Assembly: GCA_016718385.1 (NCBI GenBank)
Contig: JADKDK010000001.1
Span: forward strand, 124,001 to 188,000
Direction: 5' to 3'
DNA from: Gammaproteobacteria bacterium
Lineage (GTDB): Bacteria > Pseudomonadota > Gammaproteobacteria > Pseudomonadales > UBA5518
DNA length: 64,000 nt
This document shows, in pieces, positions 10,031 to 19,232 of this stretch. Every line of letters starts with the position of its first letter. Positions within the stretch are counted from its first letter, which is position 1. The notes beneath the pieces were generated by a model. That model saw nothing but the letters and a program-made list of their open reading frames with translations. It ran no database searches and had not been told where the DNA came from. Position numbers and translations under genes: made by a program.

Positions 10031-11052
10031 AGCTCGCCACCACGCTGCGCATCAACATGACCGGGGCGCCAGCCAGCCCCGAGACGCAGGGCGAGCGCTA
10101 CCGCGCCGCCATCGAGATGGCGGCCTATGCCGACCGCCACGGCTTCAGCATCGTGAACGTCGAGGAGCATCACTGCGCCGCGATCGGCTGGCTGCCCTCG
10201 CCGCTGGTGATGGCGGGGCTGATCGCGGGGCGCACCGCGCGCGTGCGCATCCGCGTGAGCGCGCTGCTGATCACGCTGTACGACCCGATCCGCCTCGCCG
10301 AGGACATCGCGATCCTCGATCTCGCGAGCAACGGCCGTGTGTCCGTCGTGGCGGGTCAGGGCTACCGGCCGATCGAGTACCACGCGCTGGATCGCGACTG
10401 GGCGAGTCGGGGCATGAGCTCGGACTTCATCCTGCAGACGCTGCTGCAGGCGTGGCGGGGGGAGGCCTTCGAGTACCGGGGGCGCATGGTGAGGATCAGT
10501 CCGGTGCCGCAGACGCGCCCGATCCCGCCCTTGGCCTACGGCGGCATGAGTGCGGCGGCCGCGCGGCGCGCCGCGCGTTTCGGCCTGGATTTCCACCCGC
10601 CCGCGCACATGCCCGAACTGGTCGCGATCTACGAAGACGAACTGGAGCGCCTCGGCAAGTGCGGCCATGCCGAGTGGCCGCGCGAAGGCACCAGCCTGGT
10701 GTTCCTCGACGAGGATCCCGAGGCCGCCTGGCAGGAGATCGGTCCGTATCTCCTCGCCGAGGCCGCCGAGTACGGCAGCTGGGCCCGCGAGGGCGTGGAG
10801 CGGCCCTTCGCCTCGGCGGACCTCACGCTCGACAAGCTGCGCGCCGAAGGGCGCTACGAGATCCTCACGCCCGCGCAATGCCTGCGCCGCATTCGCGCGG
10901 CGCACGGCGAGTACACGGTGATCCTGCACCCGATGGCGGGCGGCATTCCGCTGGTGCGGGCGTGGAACTGCCTGCAGCTCTATGCCGACAAGGTGTTGGC
11001 GCCGCTGGGTATCGGTGTCCATGACTCCTCGGGCCTGCCGCAACACGCCTGA
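10027..11052 (+). CDS. LLM-class (luciferase-like) flavin-dependent oxidoreductase
   Basis: 341 residues from GTG 10027, which overlaps the DUF2721 stop by four bases. Bacterial luciferase-like fold: VNVEEHHCAAIGWLPSPLVMAGLIAGRT, VSALLITLYDPIRLAEDIAILDLASNGR and GQGYRPIEYHALD are the FMN/F420-barrel signatures, followed by PLAYGGMS for the substrate side. Such enzymes oxidise aldehydes, long-chain alkanes or prenylated substrates with O2 and a reduced flavin; the substrate cannot be assigned. Confidence 0.85.
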   Translation: MKLATTLRINMTGAPASPETQGERYRAAIEMAAYADRHGFSIVNVEEHHCAAIGWLPSPLVMAGLIAGRTARVRIRVSALLITLYDPIRLAEDIAILDLASNGRVSVVAGQGYRPIEYHALDRDWASRGMSSDFILQTLLQAWRGEAFEYRGRMVRISPVPQTRPIPPLAYGGMSAAAARRAARFGLDFHPPAHMPELVAIYEDELERLGKCGHAEWPREGTSLVFLDEDPEAAWQEIGPYLLAEAAEYGSWAREGVERPFASADLTLDKLRAEGRYEILTPAQCLRRIRAAHGEYTVILHPMAGGIPLVRAWNCLQLYADKVLAPLGIGVHDSSGLPQHA

Positions 11053-11090
11053 CGGCGGCGCGCGTCATCGTCGGCCGGGGGGCGAACGTG

Positions 11091-11132
11091 AGCAATCCGT
11101 AAATTGTCCTGCATCCGGCCTGCGGGTACCGT
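11091..11132 (+). promoter_or_regulatory. Putative promoter with shared upstream element, VOC gene
   Basis: TTGTCC (11104-11109), 17-base spacer, TACCGT (11127-11132), 31 bases before the VOC start codon. The 22 bases at 11091-11112 match 14377-14398, upstream of the SDR gene, at 19 positions. Both copies include GTAAATTGTC and are followed at the same distance by TAnCGT. The pair may be a common promoter type or a regulator site. Confidence 0.5.
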
Positions 11133-11163
11133 GGGGCGCGCCAATGCCATTGCGGAGAAAGCG

Positions 11164-11547
11164 ATGATTACCAGCCTCGACCAGTTCTGCATCAACGTCA
11201 GCGATCTCGAGCGTGCCGTGCGCTTCTACGAGCAGGCGCTGGGCCTCGCGGTCACGCACCGCATCGAGATCCCGGGCGTGAGCGAAGTGGTGCTCGCCGG
11301 TGCCGGCGGCAGCCGCATCCAGCTCGCCCGGCATCACGATCACGAGGGCGCCATCGACCACGGCAACGCGCTGTGGAAGCTGTATCTGAACACCGATGAT
11401 TGCGCGGGACTCTATGCGCGCGCGATCGAGGCCGGCGCCGAGGCCGTCTCGCCGCCGCAACTCCTCGCGCAGTGGCAGGTGACGGCGGCGTTCATCAAGG
11501 ATCCCGACGGCTACCAGATCGAGATCATCCAGCAGCACTCGGGGTGA
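11164..11547 (+). CDS. VOC / glyoxalase family protein
   Basis: 127 residues from ATG 11164. A single vicinal-oxygen-chelate unit in two beta-alpha-beta-beta-beta halves: FCINVSDLERAVRFYEQALGL at the start and AAFIKDPDGYQIEIIQ at the end, the glyoxalase I-like pattern. The second metal Glu (in IEIIQ) is present and a Gln lies in SLDQFCINV where glyoxalases often have a metal His/Gln. Possible roles are glyoxalase or a metal-dependent isomerase/dioxygenase of the neighbouring catabolic block. It has its own putative promoter. Confidence 0.8.
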   Translation: MITSLDQFCINVSDLERAVRFYEQALGLAVTHRIEIPGVSEVVLAGAGGSRIQLARHHDHEGAIDHGNALWKLYLNTDDCAGLYARAIEAGAEAVSPPQLLAQWQVTAAFIKDPDGYQIEIIQQHSG

Positions 11548-11628
11548 GGGCTCCGCCGGGCGCCAGCTACGCTGCACGCGCCGCAGCGGACCGCTCATGG
11601 AGCGGGGAGTTGCTGCGCGGCGATGCAT

Positions 11629-11658
11629 TTGACTTCGTCTCGGCCCGCCCGCTACAGT
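11629..11658 (+). promoter_or_regulatory. Putative sigma-70 promoter for the MFS gene
   Basis: TTGACT (11629-11634), 18-base spacer, TACAGT (11653-11658), within the 230-base gap between the VOC gene and the MFS start at 11778. Match to consensus is fair; no operator is evident. Confidence 0.4.
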
Positions 11659-11777
11659 CCGGCGCAAATGGATCGCGCCGCCGGCGGCGCGATACTGCAA
11701 ACAAGGTAGTCCGGAATCCGTCCGTGTCGGGCGCTGCACGGTCCACTCCCCGAGCCTTGCATGGACTGGCAGACACC

Positions 11778-13022
11778 ATGACGAATTCCCCGGCGCCACC
11801 AGCGAACTCAACCGAGTCCCCGGACGGCTGGTACATGGTGGGCGGCGCGCTGCTCGCGCAGTTTTTCATGGTCGGTTTCTACAGCTATTCCTTCAGCTTC
11901 CTCGTGTTGCCGCTGCAGGAGGAGTTCGAGGCGAGCCGCACGCAGATCATGTACAGCATGACGGCCTCCACGCTGGTTTCCTTCCTGATCTCGCCGCTGG
12001 CCGGCGTCATGGTCGATCGGCATTCGCCGCGACTGTTGATGGCGGCCGGCGCGCTGGTCTATGGCGGCGGCCTGCTGGCGCTGTCGTTGCTGGGGGGGAT
12101 CTGGTCGTTCATCGCGCTGTTCGCCGTCGCCATGGCCATTGCCAACAACTTTCTCGGCCCGCTGCTGATCAACCCGGTACTGGCGCGCCGCTTCGAGGCC
12201 AGTCGCGGGCGTGCGCTCGGCATCGCCGCGCTGGGGCAATCGATCGGCGGCTTCCTGGTGCCGCCGTTGTTCGTGTTCCTGCTGGAGCATTTCGGCTGGC
12301 GCGTTGCGCTGCAGTGCTTCGGCGCGGGGGTGCTGTTCGTGCTGCTGCCGGCGCTGCTGTTCAGCGTGCGCGATATCCCTGCGAGCGGCGCGGCCGTGGC
12401 CGGGGCGCCGGTGGCAAACGCACCTGCGCCGGCGCCGGCGCTGGGCTTCGGCCGCATCCTCGGCTCCAGGGAGTACTGGCTGATCGGCGTGCCGGTCGGC
12501 GTGCTGTTCTGCGTGATCTCGACGGTGCTGGCCAATTTCAGCCCCTACGTGCTCGGCAACGGGTTCGAGCTCGCCGATGCCGGCACGCTGCTGATGGCGG
12601 CTCCGGTGGCCGGCATCATCGGCAAGATCGGCTTCGGCTTCGCCGCCGACCGCTTCAGCAAGAAGCTGTTGCTGCTGGTCGCGGTGGCCCTGATGTTCGC
12701 GGGCGTGTGCTTGCTGGCACTGCTGCCGACGTACTGGGCGATCATGGCGGCGATCTTCTGCATCGGCCTGGCCAGCGGCGCCACCGTGCCGGTGTGGGGC
12801 GCGCTGCTGCCGCAGGTCTTCGGCCTGCAGAGTTTCGGGCGCGTGATGGGCGCGATGATGCCGTTGACCACGCTGCTGGTCACGGCGGGCTTCGCGGTCT
12901 CCGGCTTCATGCACGACGCCACCGGCAGCTATGTCGCGATGCTCGCGCTGTTCGCCGGGATGCTGGCGCTCGCCGGCCTGCTGCTGGCGATGCTGCGCCT
13001 GCCCGCGGCCCGTAGTGCCTGA
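11778..13022 (+). CDS. MFS transporter
   Basis: 414 residues with 12 predicted membrane segments and a central cytoplasmic linker rich in Ala and Pro (about 205-225). The MFS loop motif after helix 2 reads GVMVDRHSPRLLM and its repeat after helix 8 reads GFAADRFSKKLLL. This resembles oxalate/formate-antiporter and monocarboxylate porter families. The substrate is probably an organic acid or lipid-derived acid handled by the genes downstream; this is inferred from context. The start at 11778 puts a short polar tail (SPAPPANSTESPDG) before helix 1. Confidence 0.85.
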   Translation: MTNSPAPPANSTESPDGWYMVGGALLAQFFMVGFYSYSFSFLVLPLQEEFEASRTQIMYSMTASTLVSFLISPLAGVMVDRHSPRLLMAAGALVYGGGLLALSLLGGIWSFIALFAVAMAIANNFLGPLLINPVLARRFEASRGRALGIAALGQSIGGFLVPPLFVFLLEHFGWRVALQCFGAGVLFVLLPALLFSVRDIPASGAAVAGAPVANAPAPAPALGFGRILGSREYWLIGVPVGVLFCVISTVLANFSPYVLGNGFELADAGTLLMAAPVAGIIGKIGFGFAADRFSKKLLLLVAVALMFAGVCLLALLPTYWAIMAAIFCIGLASGATVPVWGALLPQVFGLQSFGRVMGAMMPLTTLLVTAGFAVSGFMHDATGSYVAMLALFAGMLALAGLLLAMLRLPAARSA

Positions 13023-13055
13023 TTCCTCGCAATTCAATTTCCGGGGTCCGCAGGA

Positions 13056-14315
13056 ATGAGCCATACCGAGAATATCCGGATCACCGACCTGGCCCGTCCC
13101 GAGTTGTCGCCGAAGGCACGGGAGTTCATCGCCGCCACGCGTGATATCGCGGTGGCATTCACGGTCGATGCGGTGCGCCAGGCGGCCGCCGCGCAGTTGA
13201 ACGGCATCGCGCTCCACGACGATCCGGGCCTGCACGAGCGCCTCGGGGTGCTCTGTGCCGCGATGGACGAGGACGCCGATCTCAGCCCGATGGGACGGTT
13301 GTCGCTGTTCGGCATGCTGGTGCGCTACCTGGTGCAGCGCTGCCGCCTCGAGCAGCTCTACCGCGAGCACCCGGAAATAGAGGAGGTCGAGATCCGCGCG
13401 CCGCTGGTGATCACGGGGCTGCCGCGCTCGGGAACCACGCACCTGCTCAACCTGATCTCCACCGACCAGCGCCTGCGCTCGCTGCAGTACTGGGAATCGC
13501 TGGAGCCCATCCCGCGCGCCGGCGAGCGCGTGGCGGCGGGCGCGGAGGATCCGCGCATCCAGCGCTGCCGCGACGAGCTCGCGATGCGCAACGAGATCCT
13601 GCCGCTGTTCGACGCGATGCACGACATGCACCCGTTCCACATCCACGAGGAAATCGAGCTGCTGGCGATGGATTTTTCCACGGCGCTGTTCGACACGATG
13701 GCGCAGCTGCCGCGCTGGACGGACTATTACCTCGCTCACGACCAGACGCCGCACTACGAGTTCCTCGGGCGCTGCCTCAAGGCCCTGCAGTGGCTCCGCG
13801 GTCCCGAGCGCTGGGTGCTGAAGTCGCCGCAGCACCTGGAGCAGCTGGCGCCGCTGATGAACGCGTTTCCCGACGCGCGGGTGGTGGTGACGCATCGCGA
13901 TCCGGTGTCGGTCATGGCCTCGATGATGACCATGGTCGCGTATGCCGCGCGCATGAGCCGCGATCCGGTGCGTCCCGCGGTGATCGGCGAGACCATCCGC
14001 GAGCGCATGGTACTGCGCCTGCGCGCGCTGGTCGAAACGCGACACTTGCTGCCGCCGCAACAGTCTGTCGACGTGCTGTTCCACGAGTTCATGGCCGATG
14101 ACGTGGCGACGGTCGAGCGCATCTATGCCATGGCGGGCCACCCGATGACGCCCGCGGTGCGCGACGCCATGAAGCGCTACATGGGGGAGCACCCGCGCGG
14201 CAAGCACGGGCAGGTCGTCTACGACATGAAAGCCGATTTCGGCATCGATCCGGCGGCGGTGCGCGAGCAGCTCGGGTTCTACTACCGGGCCTTTCCCGTG
14301 AAGGTCGGCGCCTGA
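13056..14315 (+). CDS. Sulfotransferase family protein
   Basis: 419 residues. PRSGTTHL at 123-130 is the 5'-phosphosulfate loop of PAPS-dependent sulfotransferases, and RVVVTHRDPVSVMASMM near residue 275 is the 3'-phosphate segment with its Arg and Ser. LMNAFPDARVVVTHRDP is the usual context. About 110 residues of helical sequence precede the PAPS loop, as in the Sulfotransfer_3 type found in steroid- and lipid-degrading proteobacteria. It may move a sulfuryl group between PAPS and an alcohol; the acceptor is unknown. It follows the MFS gene by 33 bases and is probably in its operon. Confidence 0.85.
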   Translation: MSHTENIRITDLARPELSPKAREFIAATRDIAVAFTVDAVRQAAAAQLNGIALHDDPGLHERLGVLCAAMDEDADLSPMGRLSLFGMLVRYLVQRCRLEQLYREHPEIEEVEIRAPLVITGLPRSGTTHLLNLISTDQRLRSLQYWESLEPIPRAGERVAAGAEDPRIQRCRDELAMRNEILPLFDAMHDMHPFHIHEEIELLAMDFSTALFDTMAQLPRWTDYYLAHDQTPHYEFLGRCLKALQWLRGPERWVLKSPQHLEQLAPLMNAFPDARVVVTHRDPVSVMASMMTMVAYAARMSRDPVRPAVIGETIRERMVLRLRALVETRHLLPPQQSVDVLFHEFMADDVATVERIYAMAGHPMTPAVRDAMKRYMGEHPRGKHGQVVYDMKADFGIDPAAVREQLGFYYRAFPVKVGA

Positions 14316-14376
14316 GGGGAGGGATGCCCGTGGCTCGTCGCGATCCCCGAGCAGGCACTGCGCGCACCCGATTGTT

Positions 14377-14418
14377 AGCGATCTGTAAATTGTCTTGCCG
14401 CGCCGATGCCTATAGCGT
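14377..14418 (+). promoter_or_regulatory. Putative promoter with shared upstream element, SDR gene
   Basis: TTGTCT (14390-14395) is followed after 17 bases by TAGCGT (14413-14418), overlapping TATAGC at 14411-14416. The 22 bases 14377-14398 repeat 11091-11112 with three changes (A/G, C/T, C/T). The start codon is 40 bases downstream. Confidence 0.5.
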
Positions 14419-14457
14419 GTCCGGCACTGCAATCGGGTCGTGAGGAGGCACAGGGCG

Positions 14458-15333
14458 ATGAAGGATTTCCGGGGCCGCGTGGCGGTCGTGACCGGCGGGG
14501 CGAGCGGCATCGGCAAGGCGCTCGCGAAGGCCTTCCTCGGCGAGGGCATGAAGGTCGTGATCGCCGACGTGGAAGAGCGCGCGCTCGCCGCCGCCACGCG
14601 CGAGCTCGGCGGCGAAGTGACGGGCGTGTTGACCGACGTCTCGGAGCCGGCCTCGGTCAACGCGCTCGCCGACCGGGTGTTCGAGCTGCACGGCGCCTGC
14701 CACATCCTGTGCAACAACGCCGGCGTCTCCGCGCCCAACCTCGATCTGTGGGAGACCGAGCCCTCGGATTTCCGCTGGGTGCACGGCGTCAACGTCAACG
14801 GCGTGGCGCACGGGGTGCAGGCCTTCGTGCCACGCATGATCGCCTCCGGCGAGGAGGGCGTCGTGATGAACACCTCCTCCGGCGACGGCGGCATCTCGCC
14901 GCTGGCCCAGCAGGTGGTCTACGCCTCGAGCAAGGCGGCGGTGTCGATCATGACGGAGTGCCTCGCCGCGCAGCTCACCGGGCGCGGCACGAAGCTGCGC
15001 GCGGCGATCTTCTACCCCTCGGGGGGCATGCTGGACACCGGGATCTGGACCACGAAGCGCAACCGCCCCGCGGCGCTCGCGCGCCGGCAGGCCGTCGATC
15101 CCGCGCGCGAGACCACCTTCGCGGACTTCATGGCGGGCGCGCGCAAGGCCGGCTACGCCATGCCGGTGCAGGACCTCGACGAGCTCGCGCAGTTCGCGCT
15201 CGCCGGGATCCGCAACGGGGACTTCGTGATCATGATCGGGCGCGAGTCCATGGAGGCGACACTGGTCGAACGCGCGCGCAAGCTCGCGCGCGGCGAGTGT
15301 CCGATCGAACTGCAGCACATGGGGCTCGACTGA
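14458..15333 (+). CDS. Short-chain dehydrogenase/reductase (SDR)
   Basis: 291 residues from ATG 14458, which has GAGGAGG 9 bases upstream; an in-frame ATG six codons earlier lacks a ribosome site. Rossmann motif TGGASGIG at 12-19, CNNAGVSAP near residue 87, and the catalytic pair in YASSKAAVS near residue 158, preceded by the active-site Ser (NTSSGDGG). An acidic residue after strand 2 (IADVEE) suggests NAD over NADP. It heads a unit with the amidohydrolase and the lyase-like gene. Substrate unknown. Confidence 0.85.
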   Translation: MKDFRGRVAVVTGGASGIGKALAKAFLGEGMKVVIADVEERALAAATRELGGEVTGVLTDVSEPASVNALADRVFELHGACHILCNNAGVSAPNLDLWETEPSDFRWVHGVNVNGVAHGVQAFVPRMIASGEEGVVMNTSSGDGGISPLAQQVVYASSKAAVSIMTECLAAQLTGRGTKLRAAIFYPSGGMLDTGIWTTKRNRPAALARRQAVDPARETTFADFMAGARKAGYAMPVQDLDELAQFALAGIRNGDFVIMIGRESMEATLVERARKLARGECPIELQHMGLD

Positions 15334-15356
15334 GCCGCCACCCCGGGAGCAGAACC

Positions 15357-16586
15357 ATGGACCGCTACCTCGTCATTTCCTCCGACGGTCACGCCGGGCC
15401 GCGCCCGGAGGTCTACCGCGACTACCTCGATCCGCAGTACCGCGCCGAGTTCGACGTGCAGCACGCCGCGCGCATGGCCGCGCTCGAACAGGCCGGCGAG
15501 ATGCTCGAGATGCGCCAGGAGACCATCCGCTGGGGCCAGGACAAGGCCCATGGCCTGGCCGGCGCCTGGGACAGCGATCGGCGCAACGAGATCCTCGACG
15601 CCGACGGTGTGGCGGCCGAGATCCTGTTCGTCGACGGGCTGACCGAGTCGAACTCGCCGCCCTTTGGCGGCGACCTCGGGCTGCAGCCGGTCGGCGTGGT
15701 GCCGGAACTGCAGTGGGCCGGCGCGCGGGCACACAATCGCTGGATGGCGGAGTTCGTCGCCCAGTGCCCGCTGCGGCGCTTCGGGCTCGCCTCGGTCACC
15801 CCTTACTGGGGCGTGGACGAGGCGGTCAAGGAGGTGCGCTGGGCGCGCGTGAACGGGCTGCGCGGCATCATGCTGCCGCACATGATGACCGGGCAGGATC
15901 CCTACCATCACCCGAAGTACGAGCCGCTGTGGCGCGTCTGCGCGGAGCTCGGGATGGTGATCCATTTCCACTCGGGCGCGGCACCGATGCAGGAGTACTT
16001 CGGCGCGGCGCTGTTCGGCCCGCAGGCCGGCGCCGAGCCCCCGGTGCCGCTGCCCGGCGCGCTCGGCATCTACGTGACCGAGGTCGCGTGGTGGCTGACG
16101 CGCCCGTTGGTGTTCATGATCTGGGGCGGCGTCTTCGAGCGCCATCCGCAGCTGAAGGTCGCGATCACCGAGGGCAGCACCATCTGGGTGCCCGAGCTGC
16201 TTGCGCTGATGGACCAGCGCTTCGGCGACCACCACTTCTCGGCCAAGCTCGGCACCGGCTACAAGCAGCACCTGCGCCTGAAGCCGAGCGAGTATTTCCG
16301 GCGCAACGTGCGCGTCGGCAGTTCGGCGATGTCGCGGCGCGAGGCGGAGATGCGCCACCAGATCGGCCTGCAGACGATCATGTGGGGCAGCGACTACCCG
16401 CACCCGGAGGGCACCTGGCCGCTCACGCGGCAAATGATGGTGGAGGTGTTCCGCGGCCTGCCGGAGGCCGAGACCGAGGCCATGCTCGGCGGCAACGCGG
16501 CGGATTTCTACGGCTTCGACCGCGCGGCGCTGGCGCCGATCGCGGCGCGCATCGGGCCCGAGCGCAGCCTGTTCGCCGCCGCCTGA
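15357..16586 (+). CDS. Amidohydrolase family protein (TIM-barrel metal hydrolase/decarboxylase type)
   Basis: 409 residues from ATG 15357, 23 bases after the SDR stop. SSDGHAG near the N-terminus is the metal DxH-type motif, IHFHSGAAP in mid-barrel gives further metal His residues, and WGSDYPHPEGTWP near residue 345 supplies the Asp-Tyr-Pro-His segment typical of the amidohydrolase_2 (ACMSD-like) group. These enzymes decarboxylate or hydrolyse cyclic acids. The same class recurs in lipid- and steroid-catabolic clusters of proteobacteria. Cytoplasmic; substrate unknown. Confidence 0.85.
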   Translation: MDRYLVISSDGHAGPRPEVYRDYLDPQYRAEFDVQHAARMAALEQAGEMLEMRQETIRWGQDKAHGLAGAWDSDRRNEILDADGVAAEILFVDGLTESNSPPFGGDLGLQPVGVVPELQWAGARAHNRWMAEFVAQCPLRRFGLASVTPYWGVDEAVKEVRWARVNGLRGIMLPHMMTGQDPYHHPKYEPLWRVCAELGMVIHFHSGAAPMQEYFGAALFGPQAGAEPPVPLPGALGIYVTEVAWWLTRPLVFMIWGGVFERHPQLKVAITEGSTIWVPELLALMDQRFGDHHFSAKLGTGYKQHLRLKPSEYFRRNVRVGSSAMSRREAEMRHQIGLQTIMWGSDYPHPEGTWPLTRQMMVEVFRGLPEAETEAMLGGNAADFYGFDRAALAPIAARIGPERSLFAAA

Positions 16587-16666
16587 ACACGTGCCGCCCG
16601 GGCGGCCGCATTCACATCGTTTGCGGCGCTGTCAGAGTGACGGCGCCAAACCGGGGAGGGAATCAC

Positions 16667-18406
16667 ATGTTCCGCCGTTCGCTTGCGCTGCTCGGCTTGG
16701 GCCTGGCATGCGCCCTGCCGGTTCACGCCGCCACCCTCAGCGGCAGCGTCAGCAGCGAGCAGGGCGCCCCGGTGGCACTGGCGCAGGTGTCGCTGAGCAA
16801 CCTCGAGCTCGGGCGCACCACGACCGTCTATGCCGATGCCGAGGGTCGCTACCGCCTCGACGGGCTGCTGCCCGGCCACTATCGCTTCCGCGCGCGGCGG
16901 CTCGGCTTCGGGACTATCGAGGAGAGCGGCATCGAACTCGCGGAGGACTCCGCGCTCGAGCGCAGCGTCACGCTGAAGCCGCTGCCCAAGTCGTTGTGGA
17001 TACACGACCTGCCGGCGAGCGACTGGTATGCCGGCGCGCAGTTCTCCTCGCCCGCGCTCAGCGCGCAGTTCGCCATCCAGTGCCTGATGTGTCACCAGCA
17101 GGGTTCCAGCACCACGCGTATCCTGCGCAGCGAACAGGACTGGCACGGCATCTTCGACATGATGGCGGAGTTCGGCGCGGTGATGACGCAGCAGCTCTAC
17201 GACGAGGCGCCCGCCGTGCTCAACGCGGCGTGGGACTGGAACACGCGCGCGCTGGACAGCTTCCCCGACAATCCGGCGGTGCTCGATCCGGCGGGCGCCG
17301 CGGTCGTGATCGACGAGTGGGACGTCGGCGAGCAGACGTCCTTCCTGCACGACGGCGTGCTCGGCAAGGACGGGCGCCTGTACGCGGTGGACTGGATCGG
17401 CGACAAGCTCTACCGGCTGGACCCGCGCACGAACGAAACGACGGCCTGGGACGTGCCCGTGAACGGGGACCTGCGTGAAGGCGGCATCCTCGGGATACTG
17501 GCCGAGCGCGGGCGACGCTACACCCACCACACGCCCACGGTGGCCCCGCACAGCATCCAGGTCGCGCCGGACGGCAAGCTGTGGATGACGCTGAGCGTGG
17601 GCAAGGGCCTCGCCAGCTTCGACCCCGTCACCGAGCAGTTCCGCACTTTCGATCACCCGGACCGCGTGAAGTACCCGCACACGCTGCGCTTCGATCGTGA
17701 GGGCAACATCTGGTACACGGCGAGCATGACGAACCACGTGGTGCGCTTCGACACCGCCACGGAGTCCTTCGAGGTGTTCGACCTGCCCACGCGCAACTGG
17801 AGCCAGTGGCTGATGGCGCGCGCGATGGGCGCGATCGTCTGGGCCGCCAACACCTTCAAGGTCAAGGGCCAGTCCGTGGTCGCCGATCCCGAGATCAACC
17901 CGGTGCCCTACGGCATCGACGTCGCGCCCGACGGGCGGGTGTGGTTCTCGCAGTTCAACAACAGCCGCCTCGGCGTGATCACGCCGGCCACCGGCGCGAT
18001 CGAGATGATCGACACGCCGTTCCCGGCGCCGCGGCGCTTTCGCATCGACAGCCGCGGCGTGCTGTGGGTACCCTCGTACCACGAGGGCAAGTTCTTCCGC
18101 TTCGACCCGGCGACGCGCGACTTCCGGGAGTATGCGCTGCCCACGGGGCGCGGCGACATGGTCTATGCGCTCGCCATCGATGCGCGCGACGACTCCATCT
18201 GGCTGTGCGGCACCAACTCGGACACGCTGATCCATTTCGATCCGCGCGCGGAGACATTCAGCACCTACCTGCTGCCGAGCCGCGTGAGTTTCACGCGCGA
18301 GCTCGAGGTGGACGCGCAGGGCAGTGTCTGGACCACGACATCGAACCTGCCCTACTACCAGATGGAAGGCGGGCAGGGCAAAGTGATTCGACTGGGCTTC
18401 AGGTGA
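16667..18406 (+). CDS. Exported Vgb-lyase-like beta-propeller with carboxypeptidase-regulatory domain and CXXCH motif
   Basis: 579 residues with a Sec signal peptide (FRRSLALLGLGLACALPVHA). Residues about 22-95: carboxypeptidase-regulatory-like Ig fold (LSGSVSSEQGAPVALAQVSL...GRYRLDGLLPGHYRFRA). Residues 139-143: CLMCH, a c-type heme attachment motif. The rest is a seven-bladed propeller of the streptogramin lyase (Vgb) type with repeats such as IQVAPDGKLWMTL, LRFDREGNIWYTA, IDVAPDGRVWFSQF and FRIDSRGVLWVPS. No lyase activity can be claimed; a periplasmic electron-transfer or quinoprotein-like oxidoreductase is as likely. The next gene starts 14 bases after its stop. Confidence 0.75.
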   Translation: MFRRSLALLGLGLACALPVHAATLSGSVSSEQGAPVALAQVSLSNLELGRTTTVYADAEGRYRLDGLLPGHYRFRARRLGFGTIEESGIELAEDSALERSVTLKPLPKSLWIHDLPASDWYAGAQFSSPALSAQFAIQCLMCHQQGSSTTRILRSEQDWHGIFDMMAEFGAVMTQQLYDEAPAVLNAAWDWNTRALDSFPDNPAVLDPAGAAVVIDEWDVGEQTSFLHDGVLGKDGRLYAVDWIGDKLYRLDPRTNETTAWDVPVNGDLREGGILGILAERGRRYTHHTPTVAPHSIQVAPDGKLWMTLSVGKGLASFDPVTEQFRTFDHPDRVKYPHTLRFDREGNIWYTASMTNHVVRFDTATESFEVFDLPTRNWSQWLMARAMGAIVWAANTFKVKGQSVVADPEINPVPYGIDVAPDGRVWFSQFNNSRLGVITPATGAIEMIDTPFPAPRRFRIDSRGVLWVPSYHEGKFFRFDPATRDFREYALPTGRGDMVYALAIDARDDSIWLCGTNSDTLIHFDPRAETFSTYLLPSRVSFTRELEVDAQGSVWTTTSNLPYYQMEGGQGKVIRLGFR

Positions 18407-18419
18407 GGGACGTGCAGGC

Positions 18420-19232
18420 ATGAACGGCAACCGGCAGGGCAGGCTCCACGGCAGGGTCGCGGTGATCACGGGCGGGGCCTCGGGTATAGGGGCGGCGGCG
18501 GCGCGGCTGTTCGTCGGCGAGGGGGCGCGCGTGGTGCTCGGCGATCTCGCGCAGGGCGCGGGTGAAGCGCTCGCGCAGGAACTGAACGGGCTGGCCGGCG
18601 CGCCCGTGGCGCGGTTCCTGCGCAGCGATGTCACGCAGTTGCAGGAAGTCGAGGCGCTGGTGGCCGCCGCCGAGCGCGACTTCGGCCGCCTCGACATCAT
18701 GTTCAACAACGCCGGCATCGGCAGCTTCGGCGACACCGTCACGCTCGATGTCGCGCAGTGGAAGCAGGTGATCGACGTCGACCTCAACGGCGTCTTCCAC
18801 GGCTGCAAGGCGGCGATTCCCGCGTTGCGCCGCGCCGGCGGCGGCGCCATCGTCAACACCGCCTCGATCTCCGGCATCGGCGCGGACTACGGCTTTGCCG
18901 CCTACAACGCCGCCAAGGCCGCGGTGATCAACTACACGCGCACGGTGGCGCTCGATCACGCCGCGGAGAACATCCGCTGCAACGCGGTCTGCCCGGGCTG
19001 GATCGACACGCCGCTCACGGAGGCCACGAGCGGGATCGAGCCGCTCGCCAGGGCCTGGCGCGAGGCGATCCCGATGCGCCGTGCCGGCAACCCCGAGGAA
19101 ATCGCCCGGGTAGCGCTCTTTCTGGCGAGCGATGAGGCCAGCTACGTCACCGGCACCACCGTGGTCGCCGACGGCGGTCTCACGGCGAGCAACGGCCAGC
19201 CGAACATTCCCGCGCTGCTGTCGGGCCTCTAG
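18420..19232 (+). CDS. SDR family oxidoreductase
   Basis: 270 residues. TGGASGIG near residue 18, NNAGIGSFG near 98, NTASISGIG with the catalytic Ser near 145 and YNAAKAA near 162; C-terminal YVTGTTVVADGGL is the classical SDR ending. Asp after strand 2 (LGDLAQ) points to NAD. Close to FabG and glucose-1-dehydrogenase-like members, so probably a 3-hydroxyacyl or hydroxysteroid dehydrogenase in this catabolic block; the substrate is an inference. Confidence 0.85.
   Translation: MNGNRQGRLHGRVAVITGGASGIGAAAARLFVGEGARVVLGDLAQGAGEALAQELNGLAGAPVARFLRSDVTQLQEVEALVAAAERDFGRLDIMFNNAGIGSFGDTVTLDVAQWKQVIDVDLNGVFHGCKAAIPALRRAGGGAIVNTASISGIGADYGFAAYNAAKAAVINYTRTVALDHAAENIRCNAVCPGWIDTPLTEATSGIEPLARAWREAIPMRRAGNPEEIARVALFLASDEASYVTGTTVVADGGLTASNGQPNIPALLSGL

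Noticed and set aside
11808..14894. Open frame of 1028 codons on the minus strand across the MFS and sulfotransferase genes
   Set aside because: It spans two clear plus-strand genes and has a low-complexity His/Arg/Gln product.
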